From contig CAZQGJ010000001.1 in assembly GCA_964592905.1 (NCBI GenBank), positions 1 to 35,906 on the forward strand: a DNA stretch of 35,906 bases. The letters are read 5' to 3'. Below, one piece after another: positions 1 through 7,651 of this stretch. The position numbers and the translations under genes were made by a program. The notes below the pieces were generated by a model that ran no database searches, was not told the origin of the DNA, and was given only the letters and a program-made list of their open reading frames with translations. The stretch is from CAZQGJ01 sp964592905. Lineage in GTDB: Bacteria > Patescibacteriota > UBA1384 > CAYGGE01. How positions within the stretch are numbered: position 1 is the stretch's first letter; every line of letters begins with the position of its first letter.

Positions 1-123
1 ATCGTCTTAACCGATCCTCTATGGAATCTTCGGAATCACCGCGCGCGAGAGGCTAACCTCGGCAGGATGATATCCCTCCTCTGGGTGCTATAATGGTTTC
101 TCACTCGGCAGGAAAAGCCTTGA

Positions 124-209
124 GCCGGGATGGCGGAATGGCAGACGCGCTAGATTCAGGTTCTAGTGTCCGCAAGGGCGTGGAGGTTCGACTCCTCTTC
201 TCGGCACCA
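124..209 (+). tRNA. tRNA-Leu(CAG)
   Basis: The 7-bp acceptor stem pairs 124-130 with 199-205, and the encoded ACCA end is at 206-209. The anticodon stem CTAGA/TCTAG holds the loop TTCAGGT, giving anticodon CAG. A long class II variable arm (gtccgcaagggc) fits tRNA-Leu. A TATAAT box at 89-94 lies about 30 bases upstream; I see no convincing -35 partner. Confidence 0.95.
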
Positions 210-363
210 AAAACTTTTAATTATTATTTTTAAAAAATAAGCACCTAAGGTCATCAGTTTGGCTCTCCATCGTAGTTGGGTTAATAATCATGGCGAGTTT
301 TTTGGCGCACTGGATTAACCGGCGCTACATCAAGGAAGAATCTAGTCTGACCAACTAAAAAAC

Positions 364-397
364 TTGACAACATCATCAGCGTATGATGAAGTATGAT
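364..397 (+). promoter_or_regulatory. Inverted repeat and promoter-like boxes at the start of the RHH fusion gene
   Basis: CATCAT (371-376) and ATGATG (383-388) form a perfect inverted repeat with a 6-base spacer. A further ATGAT half-site begins at 393, exactly 10 bases after the previous one, and contains the start codon. A TTGACA lies at 364-369 and TATGAT boxes at 382-387 and 392-397, but no pair has normal 16-18 base spacing. The downstream protein begins with a ribbon-helix-helix domain, so this is a plausible autoregulatory operator (inference). The rest of 210-392 holds only a 22-codon frame with a hydrophobic stretch, which I cannot support as a gene. Confidence 0.45.
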
Positions 398-1220
398 AGT
401 GGAACGACAGAGACTCACTATTACGCTCAAGCCATCGGTTATACAGTTCGTCGATCAACAGATCGATGGCACCAATGTGCGTAATCGCTCTCATGCCATC
501 GAGACACTGATTCAACGGCAGATGAAACCTAAGTTAGAGAAGGCCTTGGTTTTGGCTGCCGGCGTCGGGGCTGCGATGCAGCCTTTCACCCTCGAAACTC
601 CTAAGCCGTTACTTAAAGTGCACGGCCAAACGATCCTTGACCATATCTTGAAAAATCTGGGGGAGCTGGAGCTGACTGGGCTGACTTTGGTCATCTCTCA
701 CTTGGGTGAGCAGATAGTTTCGCATATTGAATCGACTGAAACCAGTCTCGATATCGACTATCTTGAGTGTCCGCCAACTGGGACTGCCGAGCCGATTCGC
801 AAGTATCTGACTCTGCACCCTGACGGACCGGTCTTGCTATATTATGGCGATGTTTTAGCCGAGATCGATTTGGCTAATTTTTACCAATACCATCTGGAGC
901 GACAAACACTGGCTACTATTGCTGTCACTTCGGTGGCCGATCCTTCGGCCTATGGCTCCCTGAGTCTGAAGGGGGATTTAGTGACCGCGATTAACGAGAA
1001 GCCGCAATCTGATCTGGGGACCAGTCGACTGGTTTATGCTGGCCTGGCCATTCTAGAGCCTGAAGTCATTGAGCTGATGCCAGAATCAGCGAAGTCGTTT
1101 GAGATTGATATCCTACCAGAGTTAGTTAAAAAACAGCAATTAGCCGGCTATCTGTTTGAGGGCAAGTGGTTTGACATTGGCGACGCCAGTGTCTACGCAC
1201 GTGCTCTCAAGGAATGGTAA
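393..1220 (+). CDS. Ribbon-helix-helix domain fused to sugar-phosphate nucleotidyltransferase
   Basis: A 275-residue protein in two parts. Residues 5-45 have the pattern of a CopG/Arc-type ribbon-helix-helix DNA-binding domain: a strand (RLTITLKP), then two helices with NRSHAIETLI. Residues 49-275 are a NTP_transferase domain, the family that makes NDP-sugars from sugar 1-phosphates, with the nucleotide-binding loop LAAGVGAAMQPFT at 54-66, PKPL at 70-73, the YYGD metal-binding region near 150 and a GKWFDIGD end motif. The usual Arg of the G-x-G-x-R loop is Ala (A61), so catalysis may be weakened or lost. The start codon lies within the palindrome repeats and has no clear ribosome binding site, so the mRNA may be leaderless. 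It could be an enzyme that controls its own gene or a metabolite-sensing regulator; both are inference. Confidence 0.85.
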   Translation: MIVERQRLTITLKPSVIQFVDQQIDGTNVRNRSHAIETLIQRQMKPKLEKALVLAAGVGAAMQPFTLETPKPLLKVHGQTILDHILKNLGELELTGLTLVISHLGEQIVSHIESTETSLDIDYLECPPTGTAEPIRKYLTLHPDGPVLLYYGDVLAEIDLANFYQYHLERQTLATIAVTSVADPSAYGSLSLKGDLVTAINEKPQSDLGTSRLVYAGLAILEPEVIELMPESAKSFEIDILPELVKKQQLAGYLFEGKWFDIGDASVYARALKEW

Positions 1221-1227
1221 GAGAGTA

Positions 1228-1540
1228 CGAGTCGAAGAAAGTTAGGCTCATGGCTGGTGGGGACGATAGAAGTAGGCACATCTCAGACGGGACGAGTAGT
1301 CCGGTTTGCAACCGGCAACCATCGAGTGGTCGGTTCGATGGGGTACCGCAAGGACCTCGCTACAACCCTGTGACAAGCACAGATCGACGCCCTTATGTTG
1401 GCTTTGACATCGAGTACCACCCGAGTGAGATCGAGGGACGGCCAGGGCTTCATCAACAGAAGTAAAGCGTAGAGGCTAAACGCTGACTTCGCAAAATGGC
1501 AATTCCGGAGCTGTCTCTACGAGCGGCTCCGGATTTCTGT
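1228..1540 (+). ncRNA. Candidate structured RNA of unknown class
   Basis: This gap between the nucleotidyltransferase gene and a tRNA cluster has no believable protein; an 83-codon frame at 1214-1465 has no family look. It folds well instead. The ends pair over long range: CGAAG (1233-1237) with CTTCG (1487-1491), and TTAGGCTC (1242-1249) with GAGGCTAA (1472-1479), with one mismatch. Inside are a 6-bp hairpin 1301-1315, a 7-bp hairpin 1319-1325/1335-1341 and a 5-bp hairpin 1368-1382. An 8-bp terminator-like hairpin follows at 1504-1533. It does not match my memory of tmRNA, SRP RNA or RNase P RNA beyond a GAAAG...ACAGAA echo of the latter. The strand is inferred from the flanking hairpin. Confidence 0.35.
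1504..1540 (+). terminator. Hairpin terminator before the tRNA cluster
   Basis: TCCGGAGC (1504-1511) pairs perfectly with GCTCCGGA (1526-1533). The loop is 14 bases and only a short T-rich stretch (tttctgt) follows, so it is a moderate terminator at best. Confidence 0.5.
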
Positions 1541-1549
1541 ATTGAGATA

Positions 1550-1578
1550 TTTACAGGAGCCCAACTTTTCCCTATAAT
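1550..1578 (+). promoter_or_regulatory. Promoter of the tRNA-Leu/Phe/Val cluster
   Basis: TTTACA (1550-1555), a 17-base spacer, and a perfect TATAAT (1573-1578). The predicted start at about 1585 is two bases before the first tRNA. Confidence 0.8.
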
Positions 1579-1586
1579 GCTCATAG

Positions 1587-1672
1587 GCCGCGGTGCTGGA
1601 ATGGTATACAGGCTAGCTTGAGGTGCTAGTGTTCGCAAGGGCATGGAGGTTCGAGTCCTCTCCGCGGCACCA
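1587..1672 (+). tRNA. tRNA-Leu(GAG)
   Basis: Acceptor GCCGCGG (1587-1593) pairs with CCGCGGC (1662-1668), followed by encoded ACCA. Anticodon stem CTAGC/GCTAG with loop TTGAGGT gives anticodon GAG. It has a long variable arm as expected for Leu, and is first in a three-tRNA cluster. Confidence 0.95.
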
Positions 1673-1682
1673 GAGCGGATCT

Positions 1683-1757
1683 GCCTGGGTAGCTCAGTGG
1701 TAGAGCAGGGGCCTGAAGAGCCTCGTGTCGTCAGTCCGATTCTGACCCTAGGCACCA
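1683..1757 (+). tRNA. tRNA-Phe(GAA)
   Basis: Acceptor GCCTGGG (1683-1689) pairs with CCTAGGC (1747-1753), with encoded ACCA. Anticodon loop CTGAAGA gives GAA. T arm GTCAG/CTGAC. Second in the cluster. Confidence 0.93.
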
Positions 1758-1760
1758 GAT

Positions 1761-1836
1761 GGACGCTTAGCTCAGTTGGTAGAGCATCTCGTTTACACCG
1801 AGACTGTCGGGGGTTCGAGTCCCTCAGCGTCCACCA
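1761..1836 (+). tRNA. tRNA-Val(TAC)
   Basis: Acceptor GGACGCT (1761-1767) pairs with AGCGTCC (1826-1832), discriminator A and encoded CCA to 1836. Anticodon stem TCTCG/CGAGA with loop TTTACAC gives TAC. Third in the cluster, three bases after tRNA-Phe. Confidence 0.95.
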
Positions 1837-2024
1837 TTACATAATTTAAATCAAGTTCTCATATTTTTCTAAATATCTAATTAAATATTAACGGTACTAC
1901 GGTAGCGTACTTGAAGTGCTATTGAGTTAGTATTATTTAGTAGTAGCCGGCTCTCATACTTATCCACAACATCTAGTATTACAGAATTAAGAAGGCTTCG
2001 TGCTAAAGTAATTAAGACAATTAA

Positions 2025-2120
2025 ATACTGGAGCTATGAAGTGAAGTAGGGTGTAAATCCCTCGCTGTCGCGCAACGGTGTATCCGCTAGAAACGGATAA
2101 GTCCGGCCCTTCATATATGT
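2025..2120 (+). promoter_or_regulatory. Cobalamin (B12) riboswitch aptamer
   Basis: The stretch has the cobalamin riboswitch signature: GGTGTAAATCC followed by the B12 box with CGCTGTCGCGCAACGG (2063-2078), then a TATCCG/CGGATA hairpin and AAGTCCGG (2099-2106). Stem P1 closes the aptamer, TATGAAG (2035-2041) with CTTCATA (2109-2115). It lies in the 405-base leader between tRNA-Val and nrdA. The first part of that leader (1837-2024) is AT-rich and I see no reliable promoter in it. B12 riboswitches normally switch off genes when adenosylcobalamin is plentiful; controlling a B12-independent ribonucleotide reductase this way is known from Streptomyces. Confidence 0.9.
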
Positions 2121-2144
2121 GTCTTCGGACATCTCCACTGGCTC

Positions 2145-2208
2145 GCGTCAAGCCGCCTTCTTGCCAGAGGCTGGAGTTACACTTGACGCACGTCAGGTGT
2201 TTTTATTT
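2145..2208 (+). terminator. Riboswitch expression platform: terminator with competing antiterminator
   Basis: The stem 2179-2187 pairs with 2192-2200 over 9 bp (two G-T pairs) around a GCAC loop and runs straight into TTTTTATTT, a good intrinsic terminator. GCGTCAAG (2145-2152) is the exact reverse complement of CTTGACGC (2182-2189) in the 5' arm, so it can form an antiterminator. This supports control by premature termination upstream of nrdA, with full-length RNA made when B12 is scarce. Confidence 0.8.
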
Positions 2209-2241
2209 GGTGACACAATAAGGATTAAAACAAGGAGGTCC

Positions 2242-4755
2242 ATGCAACTAACAATCACTAAACGCGATGGAGCGACAGAACTCTTTAACGCTGATCGAAT
2301 TAATCGATCAATCGAACGAGCTGCTATCGGCCTCACTGACCCAATCAGTAAAGTTACCCAGGTGGGCACAGACACCCGCTTGACACTTTACGAGGGCATT
2401 ACCAGTGAAGAACTGGACAAGGCGACGATTAACGCTGCGGTCCAAAATATTAAGGATGATCCAGAGTATGACAAAATTGCCACACGGCTTCTGCTTAAAA
2501 CAGTCTATAAACGAGTCATTGGTGACTATGAGGATACTGACGAACTAAAAAAAGGCCATAACGAAAAATTCATTAATTACATTCGGACCGGCATTGATAA
2601 CGGCATACTCGATCCTCGTATGGAAAGTAACTTTAATCTAACCGAGCTAGCCAGCGCTTTAGTTATCGAGCGAGATGAACTTTTTGTTTACGCCGGACTC
2701 TCCAGCCTAATCGATCGATATACCGTTAAAGATAATCGGCAGCAGCCAGCTGAAACTCCACAATATTGTTTTATGCGGGTTGCCATGGGTCTTTCTTATA
2801 ACGAAAAAGATCCTACGCAGTGGGCAATTCGCTTTTATGAAAAAATGTCGAAGCATGAATATATCGCCGGCGGTTCAACCAATATTCATGCTGGCACCAT
2901 CAGACCCGCCCTCTCCAACTGTTTCCTCATGGAGATTCAGGATGATATCGACCACATTGCAAAGTCAGTGGCTGACGTTATGAAGCTCTCCAAAGCTTCG
3001 GGCGGGATCGGAGCTTCTATAACGAAACTACGTGCAACTGGTTCGCCATTATCGTCCAACAACACTACTTCAAGCGGCCCAACTCCATTTGCTAAGATAA
3101 TCGATACCGCTATTCGAGCTATTCAACGGGGAGGTAAAAAGAAAGGAGCCCTCTGTTTTTACATGGAAAATTGGCATATAGACTTCCCCGAATTCTTAGA
3201 TTGGAAGCATAATGCTGGGGACGACTACATGCGAATGCGAACTGCTAATACAGCAGTCTTTCTGTCAGATGAGTTTATGAAGCGGGTTGAAGCAGGGGAT
3301 GATTGGTACATGTTTGACCCAGCTGAAACGGCCGACTTGAATGAACTCTACGGCCAGGCTTTTTCCAAGCGATATACGCACTATGTGAAGGAAGCGAAGG
3401 CAGGAAAGTTAAGGATATTTAAAAAGGTGCCGGCTACCGAACAATATCGACAAATCCTAATCTCGCTCCAGACGACTTCACATCCATGGCTCACTTGGAA
3501 GGATACTATTAATTTACGCGCCCTTAATAATAATACTGGGACTATCCATATGTCGAATCTCTGCACTGAAATTTGTTTACCTCAAGACAAAGATAACACC
3601 GCGGTTTGCAATCTTGCCTCACTCAATCTAAGCGCCCACCTAAAAAAGAAACAGGTTGATTGGCAAAAGCTTGAAGCAAGCGTTCGCCTAGCGATTCGTC
3701 AGCTCGATAATCTTATTGATATCAATATCTTGCCGACAGCCGAGTCTATCCGTTCCGATAAAGAAAATCGAGCGATTGGCTTAGGTGTAATGGGGCTCTC
3801 GGACACACTTGAACAACTAGGTATTCCCTATGATAGTGCTCATGCATACGACTTTGCTGATAGCCTCTTTGAATTTGTCAGCTATATGGCAATTGACGAG
3901 AGTGCCAACTTAGCTAAAGAGCGGGGTAGCTATACTCACTTTAAAGGTTCACTGTGGTCAAAAGGCCAAGTTCCATTCGATACGCTAGCGGCGCTAGAGA
4001 AAGACAGAGGAGTTAGTTTAGAGTTAGATAAAAAGAGTAAGCACAAAGGGCTGCAATGGGATACCCTGCGAGCAAAGGTTAAAAAGGGCATTCGTAACGC
4101 CACTCTTTTGGCAGTTGCGCCGAACGCCAATATCGGGCTCATTGCCGGCACGACGCCAGGGATCGATCCTCGTTTCGCTCAGATCTTTTCTCGCAATAAA
4201 CTATCTGGTAAGTATTTAGATATTAATCACAACTTGGTGACTGAACTCAAGAATCTTAATCTCTGGGAGCAGGTTCGAGAACAGGTGCTTGGGCTTCAAG
4301 GGGATATCTCTACTATCAAGGAGATTCCTGAACACATTCGAGCGGTTTTTAAAACCTCATTTACAGTCAAAGCCTCGGCTTATATAGAAATCGCTGCAAG
4401 GGCTCAAAAGTGGGTCGATCAAGCGCTATCTCGGAATATGTACTTAGAGTCACGCGATATAGATGAAATGATGACAATTTATTCATCAGCTTGGAAAAAA
4501 GGTGTGAAATCTACCTATTATTTACACATGAAACCACGTCATACCGCAGAACAAAGCACTGTGGCTGTAAATAAGTCGGAACAGCTAGGCAAGGTTGGTT
4601 TTGCCGCTGCCTTGGATACATTGTCAGAGACACCTAAGAATCAAAGTACAGAAATGGTCGAAGAAGTCTTAAAGCCCGTCGGCTTTGCTACTATAATCGG
4701 TCAATCCTGTCCAATTGACCCCCAAGAACGACTTCAGTGTGATAGCTGTCAATAA
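2242..4755 (+). CDS. nrdA: Class I ribonucleoside-diphosphate reductase, alpha subunit
   Basis: Reduces ribonucleoside diphosphates to deoxyribonucleotides with NrdB, in the cytoplasm. I choose the ATG at 2242 because AAGGAGG lies just upstream (2232-2238); the open frame back to 2119 only reads through the riboswitch and terminator. The protein is 837 aa. Residues 1-90 are an ATP-cone, which implies allosteric control by ATP/dATP. Catalytic residues line up with E. coli NrdA: redox Cys227 in SNCFL and Cys456, the N439-x-C441-x-E443 active-site triad, and the Tyr759-Tyr760 dyad of the radical path. It ends in CDSC, the Cys pair re-reduced by thioredoxin or glutaredoxin. nrdB follows after 20 bases. 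Regulation is by the upstream B12 riboswitch. Confidence 0.96.
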   Translation: MQLTITKRDGATELFNADRINRSIERAAIGLTDPISKVTQVGTDTRLTLYEGITSEELDKATINAAVQNIKDDPEYDKIATRLLLKTVYKRVIGDYEDTDELKKGHNEKFINYIRTGIDNGILDPRMESNFNLTELASALVIERDELFVYAGLSSLIDRYTVKDNRQQPAETPQYCFMRVAMGLSYNEKDPTQWAIRFYEKMSKHEYIAGGSTNIHAGTIRPALSNCFLMEIQDDIDHIAKSVADVMKLSKASGGIGASITKLRATGSPLSSNNTTSSGPTPFAKIIDTAIRAIQRGGKKKGALCFYMENWHIDFPEFLDWKHNAGDDYMRMRTANTAVFLSDEFMKRVEAGDDWYMFDPAETADLNELYGQAFSKRYTHYVKEAKAGKLRIFKKVPATEQYRQILISLQTTSHPWLTWKDTINLRALNNNTGTIHMSNLCTEICLPQDKDNTAVCNLASLNLSAHLKKKQVDWQKLEASVRLAIRQLDNLIDINILPTAESIRSDKENRAIGLGVMGLSDTLEQLGIPYDSAHAYDFADSLFEFVSYMAIDESANLAKERGSYTHFKGSLWSKGQVPFDTLAALEKDRGVSLELDKKSKHKGLQWDTLRAKVKKGIRNATLLAVAPNANIGLIAGTTPGIDPRFAQIFSRNKLSGKYLDINHNLVTELKNLNLWEQVREQVLGLQGDISTIKEIPEHIRAVFKTSFTVKASAYIEIAARAQKWVDQALSRNMYLESRDIDEMMTIYSSAWKKGVKSTYYLHMKPRHTAEQSTVAVNKSEQLGKVGFAAALDTLSETPKNQSTEMVEEVLKPVGFATIIGQSCPIDPQERLQCDSCQ

Positions 4756-4775
4756 AACACTAAGAAAGGAAGACT

Positions 4776-5759
4776 ATGATTATTGGTAACGCCTCTGCCG
4801 AAGATATGAATCTTCACCCAATTCGCTATCAATGGGCCTATGATTTGTACCAACAGTCGGTTCGTAATACTTGGTTTCCTCACGAAATTGCTCTCAAAGA
4901 AGACTTGGAAGATTGGCAAAAAATGACCGAGGATGAACGTCACGCGATTACTTTCCTCATGGCTTTCTTTAATCCAGCCGAACTTATAGTCAACCGTTCA
5001 ATTGCCTTAGGAATATATCCTTACTTAAAATCACCCGAATGCCACCTTTATTTAGCCAAACAGATGTGGGAGGAGGCTAATCATTGTGTATCGTTTGAGT
5101 ATGTCCTGCAAACCTTCCCTGTTAATCGTGATACTATTTTCAATCTGCACTTATCCACGCCATCAATGCAGGCCAAAGAGGCCTACATCATGCGCTATAT
5201 GAAACGAATGACTAGTGATGTCCTAGATATTGAAACAACCGAAGGCAAGAAGGACTTTATTAGGAATTTAGTGGCAACCAACATCGTTATGGAAGGGACC
5301 TGGTTTTATAGTGGCTTTATGGTTGCTCTGTCGTTTCGTCAACGGAATCAGCTTCGTAATTTTGGATCCATGATTAACTGGGTAATCCGAGACGAGAGCT
5401 TGCATCTTAAGTTTGGCATTAACCTTGTGCAAACCGCCTTAGAAGAGAATAGTGACCTCTTAACTAAAGAATTTGCCGACGAGATTCACGCTATAATCGT
5501 TGAGGGAGTTGATCTCGAAGTTGCCTATAATCACGATCTCTTTCCGACCGGTATCTTAGGTTTAAACGCTGATTATGTGAATCAATACGTTCAGTATGTT
5601 GCCGATCGCCGTCTAGAGGAGTTGGGCTTGCCGAAACACTATAATGTGACTAATCCGGCCAAATGGATGGGAACAGCGACCGATGTTTTTGAATTAGTAA
5701 ATTTCTTTGAGCAGCAGAATACAAGCTATGAGGTTGATGGCGGTGCAACGAGTAAGTAA
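4776..5759 (+). CDS. nrdB: Ribonucleotide reductase beta subunit, class Ic-like (no radical tyrosine)
   Basis: A 327-aa ferritin-fold small subunit that makes the oxidising centre used by NrdA. Metal ligands can be read off: Glu69 (in NPAEL), Glu100-x-x-His103, Glu173 and Glu207-x-x-His210. Two features set it apart from E. coli NrdB: the first ligand is Glu instead of Asp, and the radical Tyr, four residues after the first His, is Phe107. Both are hallmarks of class Ic enzymes such as Chlamydia trachomatis R2, which use a Mn(IV)/Fe(III) centre. Tyr109 is nearby but out of register. AAAGGAAG precedes the ATG, and the gene is cotranscribed with nrdA. The type of metal centre is inferred from these residues only. 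Confidence 0.94.
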   Translation: MIIGNASAEDMNLHPIRYQWAYDLYQQSVRNTWFPHEIALKEDLEDWQKMTEDERHAITFLMAFFNPAELIVNRSIALGIYPYLKSPECHLYLAKQMWEEANHCVSFEYVLQTFPVNRDTIFNLHLSTPSMQAKEAYIMRYMKRMTSDVLDIETTEGKKDFIRNLVATNIVMEGTWFYSGFMVALSFRQRNQLRNFGSMINWVIRDESLHLKFGINLVQTALEENSDLLTKEFADEIHAIIVEGVDLEVAYNHDLFPTGILGLNADYVNQYVQYVADRRLEELGLPKHYNVTNPAKWMGTATDVFELVNFFEQQNTSYEVDGGATSK

Positions 5760-5929
5760 CCAGTGTTTGATCTAGAAATTTTATACCGCATCTGTTAATA
5801 TAGATCTACGTGGAATCTGTTGACTTAATTAAACAATTCGTCGACGACGTCCACCACGCCAGTTCAGACTCATCGTAGTCGAATTGAGCCTATACAAAAT
5901 CCAGGCTAGAACCCTGGTAGGAGACACTT

Positions 5930-7144
5930 TTGTCCAACACCACCATCAACCAAATGTCTGACTTAGTCGAGTCACCTGACTTTGAGCTAGTGCCGTTTAA
6001 AGCTGGCACCAGTTTCGAGGTCGAAGTTCTCAATGTCAATCGCAAACGAATCCTTTGCGATCTGGCCGGTTTAACTCTGGGGATTATTCCTAATCGTGAG
6101 TTCAGTCACGATAGCGCCACCCTCAAAGCTGGCGATAAAGTCTTGGCCTATGTCCTGACTCTCGAGAATCAAGACGGCTATGCCGTACTTTCACTCAAGC
6201 GTGCCGACCGTGAGCGCATTTGGACGACTATCAAAGAGCGCGAGGCTTCGGGTCAACCAGTTAGCGTCAAGGTCGTCGATACTAATCGCGGCGGATTGCT
6301 AGTCGATTACTCTGGACTCGAAGGCTTTTTGCCTGCCTCTCAATTAAGCTCAAATCATGCTAAAACTAACGATGGCGAACGCGAGGGCAGCCTCCGGCAC
6401 CTTGTCGGACTAGACCTGAACGTTAAAATCTTGAGCTTTGATCAAAACACAAACAAATTAATCTTCTCCGAAAAAGCGGCTGGCGACTCGGGTATTGCCG
6501 AAAAGGCCAAATCTCTACCAGTTGGCGAGCGGATGACCGGCGATATTACCGGCGTTGTGCCGTTTGGTATCTTCGTCCGCGTTGGCGATGTCGAAGGCCT
6601 AGTCCATATCTCGGAAATTGCCTGGGAAAAGATCGATAACGTCGGCGACCAGTTCAAGGTCGGCGATAGCGTCGAAGTAGTCGTCATCGGCATCGAAGGC
6701 AGCCGTGTCTCGCTCTCGATGAAGCGACTCAAGGACGATCCTTGGCAACACAAGGCCGAACAGTTTAAGGTCGGCCAAAAGATCAACGGTGCCGTCACTC
6801 GCATTACGCCATTTGGTGCCTTTGTCCGGCTTGACGAGGGTCTTGATGGACTGGTTCATGTTTCAGAGATGGGTGACAAAGTCACCGATCCACACACCGC
6901 TGTCACTAGTGGCGAGGCCTATGACTTTGAGATTCTCAGTATTGAACCGTTACAACACCGTATATCATTACGATTATTAAGTTCAGGCAAAGCTAAAACT
7001 CAGAACGAGGACGAAACAGTGGTAGCCGAGACCAAAACTGAGACCAAGGATGAGTCTAAGTCCGAGGCCAAAGTTGAGGTTGAAGCGCAAGACGAAACCG
7101 AGACACCAGAAGCTACAACTGAAGCTACAACCGAGAAGCAATAA
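5930..7144 (+). CDS. rpsA: 30S ribosomal protein S1
   Basis: A 404-aa RNA-binding protein with four S1 (OB-fold) repeats at about residues 24-91, 107-182, 198-266 and 280-349. The last two are the most typical, with PFGIFVR...GLVHISEI and PFGAFVR...GLVHVSEM. Residues 355-404 are an acidic Glu/Thr-rich tail with no fold. S1 helps recruit mRNA to the 30S subunit. The start is a TTG, chosen because TAGGAGA stands at 5918-5924 with proper spacing; the next ATG is eight codons on. A small hairpin CCAGG/CCTGG (5901-5917) sits directly before the ribosome binding site and could tune translation. The 170 bases before it hold no other gene. The stop overlaps the next start (TAATG). Confidence 0.9.
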   Translation: MSNTTINQMSDLVESPDFELVPFKAGTSFEVEVLNVNRKRILCDLAGLTLGIIPNREFSHDSATLKAGDKVLAYVLTLENQDGYAVLSLKRADRERIWTTIKEREASGQPVSVKVVDTNRGGLLVDYSGLEGFLPASQLSSNHAKTNDGEREGSLRHLVGLDLNVKILSFDQNTNKLIFSEKAAGDSGIAEKAKSLPVGERMTGDITGVVPFGIFVRVGDVEGLVHISEIAWEKIDNVGDQFKVGDSVEVVVIGIEGSRVSLSMKRLKDDPWQHKAEQFKVGQKINGAVTRITPFGAFVRLDEGLDGLVHVSEMGDKVTDPHTAVTSGEAYDFEILSIEPLQHRISLRLLSSGKAKTQNEDETVVAETKTETKDESKSEAKVEVEAQDETETPEATTEATTEKQ

Positions 7145-7626
7145 TGCTTATCAAGCGCCTCGATCCTCAAACGCTACAGCTCAAGGGTAAATCAGTAACG
7201 ATAGAACTTGGCCAGACTGTCACCATTGCCGGTCACCAGATCGAATCACCGGGTGAATACGAGCTATCTGGGGTCAGTCTCGAGTGGCCAACTGCCGATG
7301 TTAGATTAGTGCGCTTTGAAGATTGCTATATTTTACAGCTCTATAATCTCAATCGGTTACTGACAGACGAAGAGTTAGAGCAAGTTGGGATAGCGACAAT
7401 CCTCATCTTGCCGGTTGGCGGTACCGAGGCCAAGGGGCTAGAGCCAAAAATGGCGGTCGAGGTAATGAACCAAATCGATCCCTCGTTAGTTATCTTAAAT
7501 CAATACGAGAGCGTCGAGCCGTTTCGGACTGCCTACCCCAAGGGGTTAGAGGTAGCACCAGAATTGAAGATTACTAACACCACCCTCCCTGAAGAAAGAC
7601 AAGTTTACGTCATCGACAACGTTTAA
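7144..7626 (+). CDS. Small degenerate MBL-fold (UlaG-like) protein
   Basis: A 160-aa protein whose C-terminal half (ILPVGGTEAKGLEPKMAVEV, then DPSLVILNQY) resembles the end of metallo-beta-lactamase-fold hydrolases of the UlaG/L-ascorbate-6-phosphate lactonase type. The HxHxDH metal-binding motif is missing, and length is well below the 200-230 aa of active members, so it is probably not a metal hydrolase. It overlaps the stop of rpsA by one base, so the two are translated together. The following DHH gene starts about 25 bases later. Its role is unknown. Confidence 0.7.
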   Translation: MLIKRLDPQTLQLKGKSVTIELGQTVTIAGHQIESPGEYELSGVSLEWPTADVRLVRFEDCYILQLYNLNRLLTDEELEQVGIATILILPVGGTEAKGLEPKMAVEVMNQIDPSLVILNQYESVEPFRTAYPKGLEVAPELKITNTTLPEERQVYVIDNV

Positions 7627-7651
7627 ACCGTTAACCGAGATAGCGAGGCTG

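Noticed and set aside
1281..1360. T-box leader
   Set aside because: GGGACGAGTAG and GGGGTACCGC recall T-box pieces, but the TGGN sequence is changed and no synthetase or amino-acid gene follows.
1214..1465. 83-codon reading frame after the nucleotidyltransferase
   Set aside because: No family resemblance, odd composition, no ribosome binding site, and the same bases form consistent hairpins.
1228..1500. RNase P RNA
   Set aside because: A GAAAG element near the 5' end and ACAGAA near the 3' end recall it, but the P4 pairing and the conserved central blocks are missing.
2119..2241. N-terminal extension of NrdA from ATG 2119
   Set aside because: It is encoded by the riboswitch expression platform and terminator; the ATG at 2242 has a proper AGGAGG.
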